From positions 297,162 to 361,161 of the forward strand of contig NZ_QCXX01000009.1 in NCBI RefSeq assembly GCF_003071065.1: a stretch of 64,000 bases of DNA, in the 5' to 3' direction. Made by a program: the position numbers and the translations under genes. Shown here piece after piece: positions 55,211 to 63,561 of this stretch. The DNA comes from Sphingobacterium athyrii (GTDB lineage: Bacteria > Bacteroidota > Bacteroidia > Sphingobacteriales > Sphingobacteriaceae). The notes under the pieces are model-generated. The model did not search any database. It saw only the letters and a program-made list of their open reading frames with translations, and had not been told where the DNA came from. Positions within the stretch are counted from its first letter, which is position 1; each line of letters starts with the position of its first letter.

Positions 55211-56866
55211 TTAGTTTCTGACACAGCGTACATTTTTCAACTGTGTTTCTATAAAATCGATGCCGATTGCTGAAACGTTGAGCAAGTTTGCTGTCAAGTC
55301 ATCGTTGTGGATATTGAAAGCTCCTCTTTCAGCATGATAATACCAAGCACCAAATCCAAACAGACCTCCAATGTTAATGCCTGACGTACCTGTCCACAAT
55401 TCCGCACGGTTACCATAATTGGCCAGGTTGATCTGTAAGACACCATTCACAAAAGCGAACGAATCACTACCGCCATTAAAGTTGAAATGAAGCTTGTTGC
55501 TTGGATAAGGAGCAGCTGTTCCACTGGCGTCATATTCAAAGTAGCCACGGTTGTTGACTGATCCGTAAGTTGTTTGCTGACCTCCAACACCTAGGAATCC
55601 CGTAAGCTTTCTAAAGTCACTTTCGCTAGCTTGACGCCAAATACCCTTAGGGTAGACCTCATTACAAGGATCACTGTTTTTACCGAATTGGTCCGGAACC
55701 AGGCCTTTGAATGAGAAATAGGTATTTCTGGCATTGCTATGGGCATAAGTGTGGTGGAATCGGTAGGGGTTATGACCAGCTTGGTAATAAATATTTTGTC
55801 TAGCCCATCTCGTCCCTTCTACTGTCAACGGAGATTCGATTAAGTTAACCAGCAAATGGTGGCTATTTCCTAGTACAGGAGTGATGTTGAATGCGAAATT
55901 GACAGGAGTAGCTGAAAATTGGCGGATCGAGTTGTCATCAATCTTTAAAGCTAGATTGGAGACGTTTACTTTAATCCCGCCAGTCACTGCCACTGGATCG
56001 GCTGTATAAGTATATGCTATTTTAGCATCTTGATAAAGTGCATTGATGTCTTTAAATTCGACAAATGGAATTTCGTGGTCGGCGGCGACAAGGTCACTTA
56101 AGGCGCCGTTGGTGATATCAATTGATGCTGTTTTGATTCCAGCTACAGCGACTTTAGCTCCTGTCATATTTGCAAACATACCTTGTGTATTCAATTCTAT
56201 TCCAAGTCTTGCAAATTTGTGGCTGAACATAATATTAATTGGCACATTGACGCTACTGCCACCAGTAGGAACCGACACCTCGCCCGAAGTATATAAGATA
56301 TCTTTTCCTCCCGGAAGACTGATTTTGGTATTAGCGGAAGTCACGTTAGGGACATCATCAGTTGTATTGTAAGAAAGGGCGACCCATTTATAGGTTTTGC
56401 CTTGTGTCACATCAATAGTTCCTTGTGTTCCGGCGATAAATTGCTCAGATGAAATCAACTCTGTTCCATCTTGCGAAAATAAGTATAGACGGTATTTTAC
56501 ACCATTTTCTATAGCGGCAGCTTTTGTAGAGCTACCGCTATTTGAAGCTGCTTTTGTTAAAGATTGTGCTGCCGTAAATGGTATGTTATTATCTGTCTGA
56601 AGGACTGCATCAAATTCTGGAAATTCTAACACTTTAGTATTCCCTGAGCTTGATTCTGCTACTTTTGCATGCGAACCTTTTGTCGATATTTTTTGGCTTT
56701 CATCAATTCCCGACACGTTCAACATTAATTTTGTCCCCTCGATTTTGGCTGTTTCTTCAATTTGTTCCCTGTCTTTCGAGCAGCTCGAAAAAGTGCTACT
56801 CCCTACTAGCAACAATGCTATAGAAATGGCGGTCCAGTTCAATTGGTTTTTATATAATACTTTCAT
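55211..56866 (-). CDS. Fimbrillin-like surface lipoprotein
   Basis: A 551-aa SPII lipoprotein (lipobox SSCSKD near residue 28). The N-terminal ~370 residues resemble the fimbrillin/Mfa-type two-domain beta fold of Bacteroidota pilus and adhesin subunits: YRLYLFSQDGTELISSEQF, KTYKWVALSYNTTDDVP, VPINIMFSHKFARLGIELNT. The C-terminal ~150 residues (RQNIYYQAGHNPYRFHHTY, PKGIWRQASESDFRKLTGFLG, GFGAWYYHAERGAF and a final VRCVRN) resemble the Fibrobacter-type paralogous/FISUMP-like domain that often ends such adhesins with RCV(R/K). Probably a surface adhesin or shaft subunit. It is co-transcribed with the 53-aa peptide gene 36 bases upstream. Confidence 0.75.
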   Translation of the reverse strand: MKVLYKNQLNWTAISIALLLVGSSTFSSCSKDREQIEETAKIEGTKLMLNVSGIDESQKISTKGSHAKVAESSSGNTKVLEFPEFDAVLQTDNNIPFTAAQSLTKAASNSGSSTKAAAIENGVKYRLYLFSQDGTELISSEQFIAGTQGTIDVTQGKTYKWVALSYNTTDDVPNVTSANTKISLPGGKDILYTSGEVSVPTGGSSVNVPINIMFSHKFARLGIELNTQGMFANMTGAKVAVAGIKTASIDITNGALSDLVAADHEIPFVEFKDINALYQDAKIAYTYTADPVAVTGGIKVNVSNLALKIDDNSIRQFSATPVNFAFNITPVLGNSHHLLVNLIESPLTVEGTRWARQNIYYQAGHNPYRFHHTYAHSNARNTYFSFKGLVPDQFGKNSDPCNEVYPKGIWRQASESDFRKLTGFLGVGGQQTTYGSVNNRGYFEYDASGTAAPYPSNKLHFNFNGGSDSFAFVNGVLQINLANYGNRAELWTGTSGINIGGLFGFGAWYYHAERGAFNIHNDDLTANLLNVSAIGIDFIETQLKNVRCVRN

Positions 56867-56902
56867 AAGAAATCTTGATTTTTAGTTCTGTAATAGCTTA
56901 TT

Positions 56903-57064
56903 TTATAAATCTCCATTACCACTGCCATCCGAACCATCACCCCAGTCTCCTACACCAGGGGTAGGCGTTCCTGTTCCTGTTGAACCAGCAGCAATCCCTT
57001 GCTCCAGTTCGATTGTAAGCACGCTGATAGTAGGTGCTTCATAAGTTTTCTTTTCTGTTTTCAT
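56903..57064 (-). CDS. 53-aa GIAAGS-type peptide upstream of the fimbrillin-like gene
   Basis: The minus strand from the ATG at 57064 encodes MKTEKKTYEAPTISVL, then TIELEQGIAAGS, then a Gly/Ser/Thr/Pro/Asp-rich tail ending GDL and a TAA at 56903-56905. The pattern of a short charged start, EAPxIxVLxIELEQGIAAGS and a low-complexity Gly-rich tail with Trp is one I recognise from very short proteins next to fimbrillin-like genes in Bacteroidota. Their function is not established. There is no signal peptide. It lies 36 bases before the lipoprotein gene, so the two are probably one transcript. The conserved C-rich box at 57204 is 140 bases upstream. Confidence 0.75.
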   Translation of the reverse strand: MKTEKKTYEAPTISVLTIELEQGIAAGSTGTGTPTPGVGDWGDGSDGSGNGDL

Positions 57065-57388
57065 TTTGAATTATTTAAGTTTTAAATCATTGTTAATGAT
57101 TAGTCGTTGGATTTTAATACATGGCCGAGCTTTTCCGTGAGCAGGGCAAGTCCTTGGAAATCCGATACAAACATGAATATTTTATGAAATAGAAATGAAA
57201 AATCTCTCCCCCCAACAACTACTCTTGTATTGTTAAGTTGTTGTTTTTAAGAATGTTAATTTTAATTAAAGGTGTTGGATCGTGCTTGAGGAACCTACTG
57301 TTTATTCTTTGTTATCGAAAATGTTTTAATATTTTATGATGACAAATAATTCTGAATAGATTTGGAGTTGATTTTTTAGGAGGATTTC
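57065..57388. other. Intergenic control region of the peptide/fimbrillin operon
   Basis: 324 non-coding bases holding the C-rich box at 57204-57225 and, just after it, a short inverted repeat CAACAACT...AGTTGTTG (about 57213-57243). No gene is seen. Confidence 0.45.
57204..57225 (-). promoter_or_regulatory. Conserved C-rich box, copy 1
   Basis: Eighteen of 22 bases match 59981-60002, with core CTCnCCCCCCAA then AAnTACnCT. Both boxes lie about 135-140 bases upstream of a minus-strand start (57064 here, 59847 there), which suggests a shared regulator or a leader structure. Confidence 0.45.
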
Positions 57389-58903
57389 TTAACCTTCCGT
57401 AGGAGGATTGTCGTCCACATGGTTTCTCAGCCAGAGGATAAAATCCTCTTCCGGAGAGAGTCTTAGCTTTTTTCGTAGATTATAACGGTTGTTTTCAATT
57501 GTTTTTGTTGCTTTGAACGTATAGTCAGCAATCTCTTTTGTTGAGAAACCAAGATAAATATAAGCGCATAGGATTAACTCAGATGATTTGAAATTTGCGT
57601 CAATGCACAGCATTCTTTTTAAAAATTTAGGGTGAACCTCTTGGAAACGCGCCCAAAATGTTGGTGAATTTTTCTTAGCTAACGCTATAAGGTCTGAAAA
57701 TGATTCATTTACTTTCAATTCAAGTGTTTCGATGAGCTGTTTATTTTGGGCTATTTCGATTTCCTTTGCAGAGAGTAGTTTCTTCTTTTTTAATTTGTAT
57801 TTCCTATATTTCCATAACAATAGCAGTAGTGTGGCAAAAAAAGCTATGGCCAGCAAGATGTTTAATAGCTCGTCTCGATTTTTTATTATTAATTCCTGTT
57901 TTTCGATATTGTCTAATACTGCTTGTACTCGTTTTCTATTGTTATTTTCGTCAATTAATCGTTCAGAGGCAGATAGCTTGAGGTACTTTTCCTCATTATC
58001 GTGCTGTTGCAATTTGCTATAGCTTTTCGATATCTTTAAATACAAGTCCGCAGATGTAGATCGGTTAGAAGTTCTTTTTTGTTTGTCAGCTAGGGCAAGT
58101 AAATAATATTCAAGGGCTTTTTCCGTGTTTCCGGTCTGCATATAATAATCGGCATACAATTCAAGAAAAAGCGTATGTTGCCTATTATCTATTAGAGCCT
58201 GCTCGTAAGCGAGCTGGATAAAAGGAAAAGCTTCATTAGGCTTAAACTGTTCGATGTAGATCATCGCCTTATAATAAAATAGATTTGCTTTTACTTTATA
58301 GATTTTTTTTAAGCGATTATAAATAGAGTCCGGGACTGTTTCTGCATGTTGTATGGCTAATCCACTATAATAATGGGCGGGCGGATAATCGTTGATTATG
58401 GTGTAAGAAATTCCGAGGGCAGCGAGGCTAAGTGCTGCAGTCATTGCCGATTCAGGATCTTTTCTCGACAGTGTAAGATCAATTACTTTCTGATGCTGTT
58501 TAGCTTGTTGTTTATAAAGATGAAGTCGAGAATAATGAAATCCTTTCAGGGCCAGCAAACGTGCCTTTAGCGGCTTGTACCTCTTTGACGCGTTTTCGTT
58601 GAGCCCCTTTTCGATATATGGATATGATTTTTCGTATTCTTCCAGCATATTGAGGCAATAAGCTATATAATAATAAGTTTCCGCTTTACGCCTAGAATCA
58701 GCGGTTTTTTCGGCGATGATACTGGCCTTTTTTGCATACTGTAAAGATAGGAGGTAATTATTTTCGAGTGATTGGTCTGCTTGCTGCAAGAGAGAGTCAA
58801 CTTTTGATTTGTTGGCCTGATCTCGATCACAGAAATGTAAATTGATGATACAGAAAAATAATGATAGAAATTTAAAATGGATCCCTAAAATACTGTGTAA
58901 CAT
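57389..58903 (-). CDS. TPR-containing membrane regulator with LuxR-type HTH
   Basis: 504 aa. An N-terminal hydrophobic segment, then TPR-like helical repeats (about residues 30-310: QSLENNYLLSLQYAKKA, RRKAETYYYIAYCLNMLEEYEKSY, TEKALEYYLLALADKQ). A membrane helix lies near residue 350 (LLAIAFFATLLLLLWKY), then a coiled region and a C-terminal LuxR-like HTH (about 430-495: LILCAYIYLGFSTKEIADYTFKATKTIENNRYNLRKKL). This architecture is common in Bacteroidota one-component regulators with an extracytoplasmic TPR sensor. Its position beside the fimbrillin-like operon, reading in the same direction, makes it a candidate regulator of that operon. The ligand is unknown. Confidence 0.82.
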   Translation of the reverse strand: MLHSILGIHFKFLSLFFCIINLHFCDRDQANKSKVDSLLQQADQSLENNYLLSLQYAKKASIIAEKTADSRRKAETYYYIAYCLNMLEEYEKSYPYIEKGLNENASKRYKPLKARLLALKGFHYSRLHLYKQQAKQHQKVIDLTLSRKDPESAMTAALSLAALGISYTIINDYPPAHYYSGLAIQHAETVPDSIYNRLKKIYKVKANLFYYKAMIYIEQFKPNEAFPFIQLAYEQALIDNRQHTLFLELYADYYMQTGNTEKALEYYLLALADKQKRTSNRSTSADLYLKISKSYSKLQQHDNEEKYLKLSASERLIDENNNRKRVQAVLDNIEKQELIIKNRDELLNILLAIAFFATLLLLLWKYRKYKLKKKKLLSAKEIEIAQNKQLIETLELKVNESFSDLIALAKKNSPTFWARFQEVHPKFLKRMLCIDANFKSSELILCAYIYLGFSTKEIADYTFKATKTIENNRYNLRKKLRLSPEEDFILWLRNHVDDNPPTEG

Positions 58904-58955
58904 AATTAATAGATTAATATTCTCAATATTATATAATACCTATGAGGAGAAAATA

Positions 58956-59117
58956 ATGATATTTATTCCTAAGACGTGTCAAATATCAAAAGCTATATTT
59001 CGTTTGGAAAGTAATGATTCAAGCATGGGTCAATACGTAAAGATATCGAAAAGACCATCGTCGAAATATTTCATTTTAAAGCTTACTAACAATACTTTGG
59101 TCATCATATCTTATTAA
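58956..59117 (+). CDS. Possible 53-aa small protein
   Basis: An ATG at 58956 preceded by GAGGAG at 58944-58949 opens a 53-codon frame (MIFIPKTCQISKAIFRLESN...). It lies between divergent regulators. I recognise no family, and the ribosome site is the only support, which is weak in a phylum that rarely uses strong Shine-Dalgarno sites. Confidence 0.2.
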   Translation: MIFIPKTCQISKAIFRLESNDSSMGQYVKISKRPSSKYFILKLTNNTLVIISY

Positions 59118-59189
59118 AATTTCAATAATGGATTACATTTTTTGTAAATTGTTGTCATCAATAGGGTGGATGTAGGTGTTCCATTTTTT

Positions 59190-59603
59190 ATGTTTAATAC
59201 TTTTTTCGAAAATCAGATGCAAGAAAACCAACATGAAATCCTCAAAAGAGGTACAGAAATTACCCAAAGATATTTTGAGTTTTTGAACCAACATATTGAT
59301 GACGTTGCGTCGGGTAGAGTCATAGCGTTTATGGAAATTAATGAGATCGCGAGCGCACTATTTCTTTCGCACACCCATTTAACCGATACGATACAAAAAG
59401 AAACAGGAAATCATCCTTGTTATTTTTATGATCTAAAAATTATAGATCGGGCAAAGGAGCTACTTTTATCATCTGCTATCCCTATAGCAGAGATTGCACG
59501 TATACTGACTTACGATCCTTCTAATTTTTCCAAGTTCTTTAAAAAGTTTGTCGGGAAAACCCCGGGGCAATACCGCAAAAATCTAAAAAATAAAGAAGTA
59601 TAA
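59190..59603 (+). CDS. AraC-type HTH transcriptional regulator (short)
   Basis: About 137 aa, essentially a stand-alone AraC/XylS DNA-binding domain: first HTH MEINEIASALFLSHTHLTDTIQKETG (about residues 48-73) and second HTH IAEIARILTYDPSNFSKFFKKFVGKTPGQYRK (about 103-133, with PxQYRK end). There is no sensing domain, so another signal must control it. The ATG at 59190 is preferred over a GTG at 59166; a further ATG at 59217 is possible. It is divergent from the TPR/LuxR regulator across ~290 bases, which suggests a role in the fimbrillin region. Confidence 0.78.
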   Translation: MFNTFFENQMQENQHEILKRGTEITQRYFEFLNQHIDDVASGRVIAFMEINEIASALFLSHTHLTDTIQKETGNHPCYFYDLKIIDRAKELLLSSAIPIAEIARILTYDPSNFSKFFKKFVGKTPGQYRKNLKNKEV

Positions 59604-59646
59604 AGACTCACCATGATATTAACTTGTTGCTGTTAAAGTACCCTAC

Positions 59647-59847
59647 TTATCGTTTAACTAAATATTGATAGTTCAAGTCCTTTGCACTATTTCTTACGTG
59701 CTTTCTTAACCAAGTTATAATTGTTCGTCTATCGTGAATACTATATTTTTCCATAGCTTCTTCGAGTAACAGTTCCCCTCTTACGATAGAGAGAACGATG
59801 AGGGCCTTATGCTCTTTGGAATAGCGATTAACAGAATTCTTTTTCAT
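59647..59847 (-). CDS. Small HTH protein, transposase OrfA-like
   Basis: 66 aa from the ATG at 59847 (MKKNSVNRYSKEHKALIVLSIVRGELLLEEAMEKYSI...). An upstream in-frame start at 59889 is possible. The RYSKEHKALIVLSIVRGEL..EEAMEKYSI pattern followed by RTIITWLRK resembles the N-terminal helix-turn-helix of IS3-type OrfA proteins. No OrfB, terminal repeats or other parts of an insertion sequence are visible nearby, so it is an orphan or domesticated piece. Its upstream region carries the second copy of the C-rich box. Confidence 0.55.
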   Translation of the reverse strand: MKKNSVNRYSKEHKALIVLSIVRGELLLEEAMEKYSIHDRRTIITWLRKHVRNSAKDLNYQYLVKR

Positions 59848-59889
59848 AATTTTTAGTAATAGTGTTGAATAGATCAGTTTAGCTTTCAT

Positions 59890-60230
59890 ATCAAAATAGT
59901 AAGAAGACGGATGTGAAAATTCTGGAAAGTATCACAAATCTACAACAAACTTGAAAAGTTTTTTTTAAGGATTGAAAAAACTCACCCCCCAAGAAGTACC
60001 CTCTCGATAAATTAATCATTTAATATTTTGTTATTTAAGACTATATATTAAAAAATGTAGTGTACAAGCGATGCGATATTAAGATTATGCACGATGATTT
60101 GACAGGAAATACGAAGGAACGAGAACGAAAATTAGAGGTGATTAAAATTCCGAAAAGTTCACCATAAAATCTCCAAATGGGATGAACATCTTTGTACTAA
60201 CAGTTTTAAAACATTAAAATATAAGAGAAA
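59890..60230. other. Divergent intergenic region with C-rich box
   Basis: About 340 bases between the small HTH gene and the SDR gene. It contains the box at 59981-60002. AT-rich otherwise, with no gene recognised. Confidence 0.4.
59981..60002 (-). promoter_or_regulatory. Conserved C-rich box, copy 2
   Basis: CTCACCCCCCAA then GAAGTACCCT; 18 of 22 bases identical to 57204-57225. It lies 134 bases upstream of the minus-strand start 59847 and 229 bases upstream of the plus-strand SDR start. Confidence 0.45.
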
Positions 60231-60986
60231 ATGGCAAGAAACGATTTAACAGGAAAAGTGGTTTTAATTGCGGGAGGCGCAAAAAACTTAGGGGGCTTAT
60301 TAAGCCGGGATTTTGCATCAAAAGGAGCAAAAATTGTTGTTCATTATAATAGCGAAAGCACGAAAATAGATGCCGAAAAAACTTTGGCAGATGTCACTAA
60401 CGCTGGTGGTGAAGCATTTTTATTCCAGGCCGATCTGACTGATGTCAAGAATATCGTAAAACTATTTGATGCTGCAATCGAACGGTTTGGAGGAGTTGAT
60501 ATTGCTATTAATACAGTTGGAAAGGTTTTGAAAAAACCATTTGCAGAAACGACAGAGGAAGAATACGATAGTATGAGTGACATTAATTCAAAAGTGGCCT
60601 ACTTTTTCATACAGGAGGCAGGGAAGAGAATCAACGAGAATGGAAAGATCAATACAATTGTAACATCCCTGCTTGCTGCATATACAGGTTTGTACTCCAC
60701 GTATGCAGGTGCGAAGGCGCCCGTTGAGCATTTTACCAGAGCGGCTTCTAAAGAGTTTGGGCCGCGAGGCATTTCGGTGACCGCGGTTGCGCCGGGGCCG
60801 ATGGATACACCGTTTTTCTATGGTCAAGAGACAGCTGATGCAGTGGCTTATCACAAATCAGCTTCAGCACTGGGGGGACTAACAGATATTAAAGATATTG
60901 CTCCCTTAGTGGAATTTTTAGTGACTGATGGATGGTGGATTACCGGGCAGACTATTTTTGCTAATGGTGGATACACAACTAGATAA
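60231..60986 (+). CDS. Short-chain dehydrogenase/reductase (SDR) family oxidoreductase
   Basis: A 251-aa classical SDR. The cofactor motif is present as IAGGAKNLGG (residues ~13-22; TGxxxGxG variant). NTVG replaces the usual NNAG near residue 94. The catalytic Ser is probably in the VTSLLAA stretch (~142), with Tyr and Lys in STYAGAKAP (~157 and 161). The family end VTDGWWITGQTIFANGG is present. NAD(P)H-dependent reduction of a small carbonyl compound is expected; the substrate is unknown. No signal peptide. Single gene with its own terminator at 60996. Confidence 0.88.
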   Translation: MARNDLTGKVVLIAGGAKNLGGLLSRDFASKGAKIVVHYNSESTKIDAEKTLADVTNAGGEAFLFQADLTDVKNIVKLFDAAIERFGGVDIAINTVGKVLKKPFAETTEEEYDSMSDINSKVAYFFIQEAGKRINENGKINTIVTSLLAAYTGLYSTYAGAKAPVEHFTRAASKEFGPRGISVTAVAPGPMDTPFFYGQETADAVAYHKSASALGGLTDIKDIAPLVEFLVTDGWWITGQTIFANGGYTTR

Positions 60987-60995
60987 TAGAAATAA

Positions 60996-61033
60996 AAAGA
61001 GACAATGCAATGACTGTATGCATTGTCTCTTTA
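60996..61033 (+). terminator. Terminator after the SDR gene
   Basis: 14-bp perfect stem AAAGAGACAATGCA / TGCATTGTCTCTTT with a ~9-base loop, 10 bases after the SDR stop. The arms end in A-rich and T-rich DNA. Confidence 0.85.
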
Positions 61034-61270
61034 TCTCTCGTTTCAAATCCAACAAGTCTTCATGGGATGTAGATCTGATTTTTTGCGGTAGAACCCAGAA
61101 AATCCAAAAAGGGCATATTTGAATGGGACTAATATGCATAGGTACATCACAATGTATTTGACATCTTTCTAACATCAAAAAAGGTTATCGGAGGATAGCC
61201 TTTCTTATTATCCTATCGTTTGTAGAATAGCTGCCAGTGTACGATATTCAGTGCGACCCCTGTATATTTT

Positions 61271-61759
61271 CTAATTAGCCTTATCTGAAAATGTATTGAT
61301 TGAGTTGAGACTGTAGTAAGCAATCCCATTATCGGGATATTCTTTCAGGATCTGTTCATAAAGCGTTTTTGCTTTTTCTGCTTCCATTGTCTGTACATAA
61401 CAGAATGCAATATTACAGAGAGCCATTTCCCGATAGCACATTTTTGAAGCACTCAATAGTGTTAGCGAACGGTACCTGTCCAGCCAAGTATATTTCGTAA
61501 AATAATCAGCACTCTGCTTAAAGTAACCTAGAGCTGTTTTGAAATCCTTTTGTTTGATCGCTTTCATCCCCTTATTGTGGCTTGAAGGGATTGTCTGTTG
61601 CAATAATATAGTTATAAGTACAAAAAGCACTACGCCTATAAAAAAGCCATGTTTCTGAAAGAAAAACACAGCGATAGTAATAAAAAGTAACCATACTAAG
61701 ATAATGATTATGATAGCTGGCCAAGATACTTGTCGAACTATTGGAACATTTGCACTCAT
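61271..61759 (-). CDS. Small membrane protein with TPR-like C-terminus
   Basis: 162 aa. Two adjacent hydrophobic helices (about residues 14-34 IIIIILVWLLFITIAVFFF and 38-55 FFIGVVLFVLITILL), then TPR-type helices (KAIKQKDFKTALGYFKQSADYF; MALCNIAFCYVQTMEAEKAKTLYEQILKEYPDNGIAYYSLNSI; about 67-158). Family and function unknown; probably an inner-membrane scaffold. The promoter region contains the dispersed repeat 61864-61971. Confidence 0.7.
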   Translation of the reverse strand: MSANVPIVRQVSWPAIIIIILVWLLFITIAVFFFQKHGFFIGVVLFVLITILLQQTIPSSHNKGMKAIKQKDFKTALGYFKQSADYFTKYTWLDRYRSLTLLSASKMCYREMALCNIAFCYVQTMEAEKAKTLYEQILKEYPDNGIAYYSLNSINTFSDKAN

Positions 61760-61863
61760 TTTATCAAAAACTAATTTCGCATGTAATGGTATGCTAAATA
61801 TACTAAAACTGTCTTAAAGTATTATTTTATCGCTAAGTTACCAAAAGAATAAAAAGCATGGTG

Positions 61864-61971
61864 TTGAATCTGTTTTATTCAAAAATATTGTTTCTAACAC
61901 CTGGTAATAATCAGGAGCATAATTAAATACAATTTTTCATCTGAGAGGCAATAAACTCCGATTTGGTTCTT
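61864..61971 (-). repeat. Dispersed ~110-bp non-coding repeat, copy 2
   Basis: Aligns with 15591-15700 through most of its length, including TCAAAAATATTG. It lies ~105 bases upstream of the minus-strand TPR gene start at 61759. From there to 62154 I recognise no gene, though a short frame reading YLLSLYSFVEEIMIEMIFKFGR then stop (about 61995-62065) could be a remnant. Confidence 0.5.
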
Positions 61972-62154
61972 TTAAACCTGATTGCTGATGGAAAAATACT
62001 TACTATCTTTATATTCTTTTGTTGAAGAGATCATGATTGAGATGATCTTTAAATTTGGGCGTTAAGCTGGAAGGAACGTCGTTTAAAAGAACACTCAGGA
62101 TTAGCAGTATATGAATAAGCATATTCAAAACATGATATGGGCAGCAATGTCAAA

Positions 62155-63156
62155 ATGAAAGATTTAGACTATAACGAAATATTGCAACAAGCTGTTGCAG
62201 AAATCCGTACCAACCGGACATTGGTGCTAAGCAGATCAATAGCGCTGCGAATTCCATGTATTGGAATTTAGGAAAACTGCTTTCGGAGAAAAAATTGGAG
62301 GAAGGCTACGGTAGTGGTGTGGTCAAACAATTGTCTGTTGATCTGAAAAGTGAGTTTCCCGATATGGGGCTGTCGCCACGCAACTTATGGAATATGAAAC
62401 GTTTTTATCAACAAAATACAAAACTGCTACAGAGCGTAGCAGTTTTGCCATGGGGACATAATCTACTCTTATTAGATAAAATAAAAACTATAGAGGAGGT
62501 TATGTTTTACGCTAATGAAGCAGTAGTAAAAGGTGGTCTCACGATTTATTGCTCAATGCGATTAAGATGGACAGCTATAGTCGAGTCACGAATCAATTGA
62601 AAACGCATAATTTCGATACCGCTCTGCCTGAGATAAGTGCCGAATATGCAAATGAAGTATTCAAAAGTTCGTACAATTTAGGTTTTTTGGGAATTACTGA
62701 GCCAGTAAAAGAGTTGGAATTAGAAAAGCGCTTGATCGCTAAGATTAGGTATTTTGTATTAGAGCTGGGCAAAGGGTTTTCTTTTATAGGCAATCAATAC
62801 CGCTTGGAGTATAACAACAAAGAGTACTTTGTTGATATGCTTTTCTTCCACAGAGGTCTACGCTCTTTGAAGTTGCTATTGAATTAAAGATTGGTAGTTT
62901 TAAAGCAGAATATGTCGGCAAGATGAATTTGTACCTATCGTTACTAGATAAATTGGAAAAAGGTGAAAGTGAAAATCAGTCTATCGGCATTATTCTTTGT
63001 GCAGATAAAAACCACTTGGATGTAGAAATAGCATTGCAGGATATCAATAAACCTATTGGTGTTGCTGAATATCAATTGTTATTATCAAAAGAAGAACTAC
63101 AGACCTTAGTAATGAACGAAATAAGAACTACAGAAAACGAAGAGGAGTTTGAATAA
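62155..63156 (+). pseudogene. DUF1016 / YhcG-type PDDEXK nuclease, broken by three frameshifts
   Basis: Four successive frames add up to one DUF1016 protein (~335 aa). 62155 onward: KDLDYNEILQQAVAEIRT. Frame 2 from ~62225: KQINSAANSMYWNLGKLLSEKKLEEGYG...LSPRNLWNMKRFYQ, the N-terminal winged-helix part. Frame 3 from ~62535: SHDLLLNAIKMDSYSRVTNQ...GFSFIGNQYRL...YFVDMLFFHR. Frame 4 from ~62865: VAIELKIGSFKAEYVGKMNLYL to the TAA at 63156. The PDDEXK residues (D in FVDMLF, E and K in IELK) survive in separate frames. The family is implicated in restriction-like defence and nucleic-acid processing. Three frameshifts make it non-functional. Confidence 0.8.
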
Positions 63157-63561
63157 ATTAAACCCCAAATAATGCTTGGGTTAGGATTCATTTGTTTATT
63201 CACAACCAAATTATTGCAAAATCAACTATTGTCAATAAAATTATCCTGATCCAAAATTTCACTCAAGCAATTTAAGTATTGCTGTGTTTTCCCTGGAATT
63301 CTTATTCCGGTAATTTTATGTTTAAATATAGCTTAATTGAAGCATTATTTTGAATTAATGATTTTTGAACTTCCGTGCATCTATTTGTTGAAATCCGAAT
63401 TTCTATGTCAATAGGACTTTAACTTCACCTTACTATTCCTGCCATTCACCGAGTTTTCCTGTTCGTTAGTCTAAAGCACGTAGGCTAGGGGCCTATTGTG
63501 TTGTAGTTTTGAATCAACAAATAAGTACAGAAAAAAACTAACACAATAAAATAAAGACATT
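63157..63561. other. Intergenic region before the last NTF2-like gene
   Basis: 405 bases without a gene. It begins with a weak hairpin (AACCCCAA/TTGGGTT, 63162-63183) after the DUF1016 remnant. TAGTTTTG at 63504-63511 fits the TAnnTTTG promoter consensus, and a similar AGTTTTGAAT lies upstream of the paralogue at 16344. The last 17 bases (63545-63561 region) are shared with that leader. Confidence 0.4.

Noticed and set aside
58842..59117. 91-codon frame starting inside the 5' end of the TPR/LuxR gene on the other strand
   Set aside because: The first part is antisense to the regulator. Only the inner 53-codon frame from 58956 has any start support, and it is listed at low confidence.
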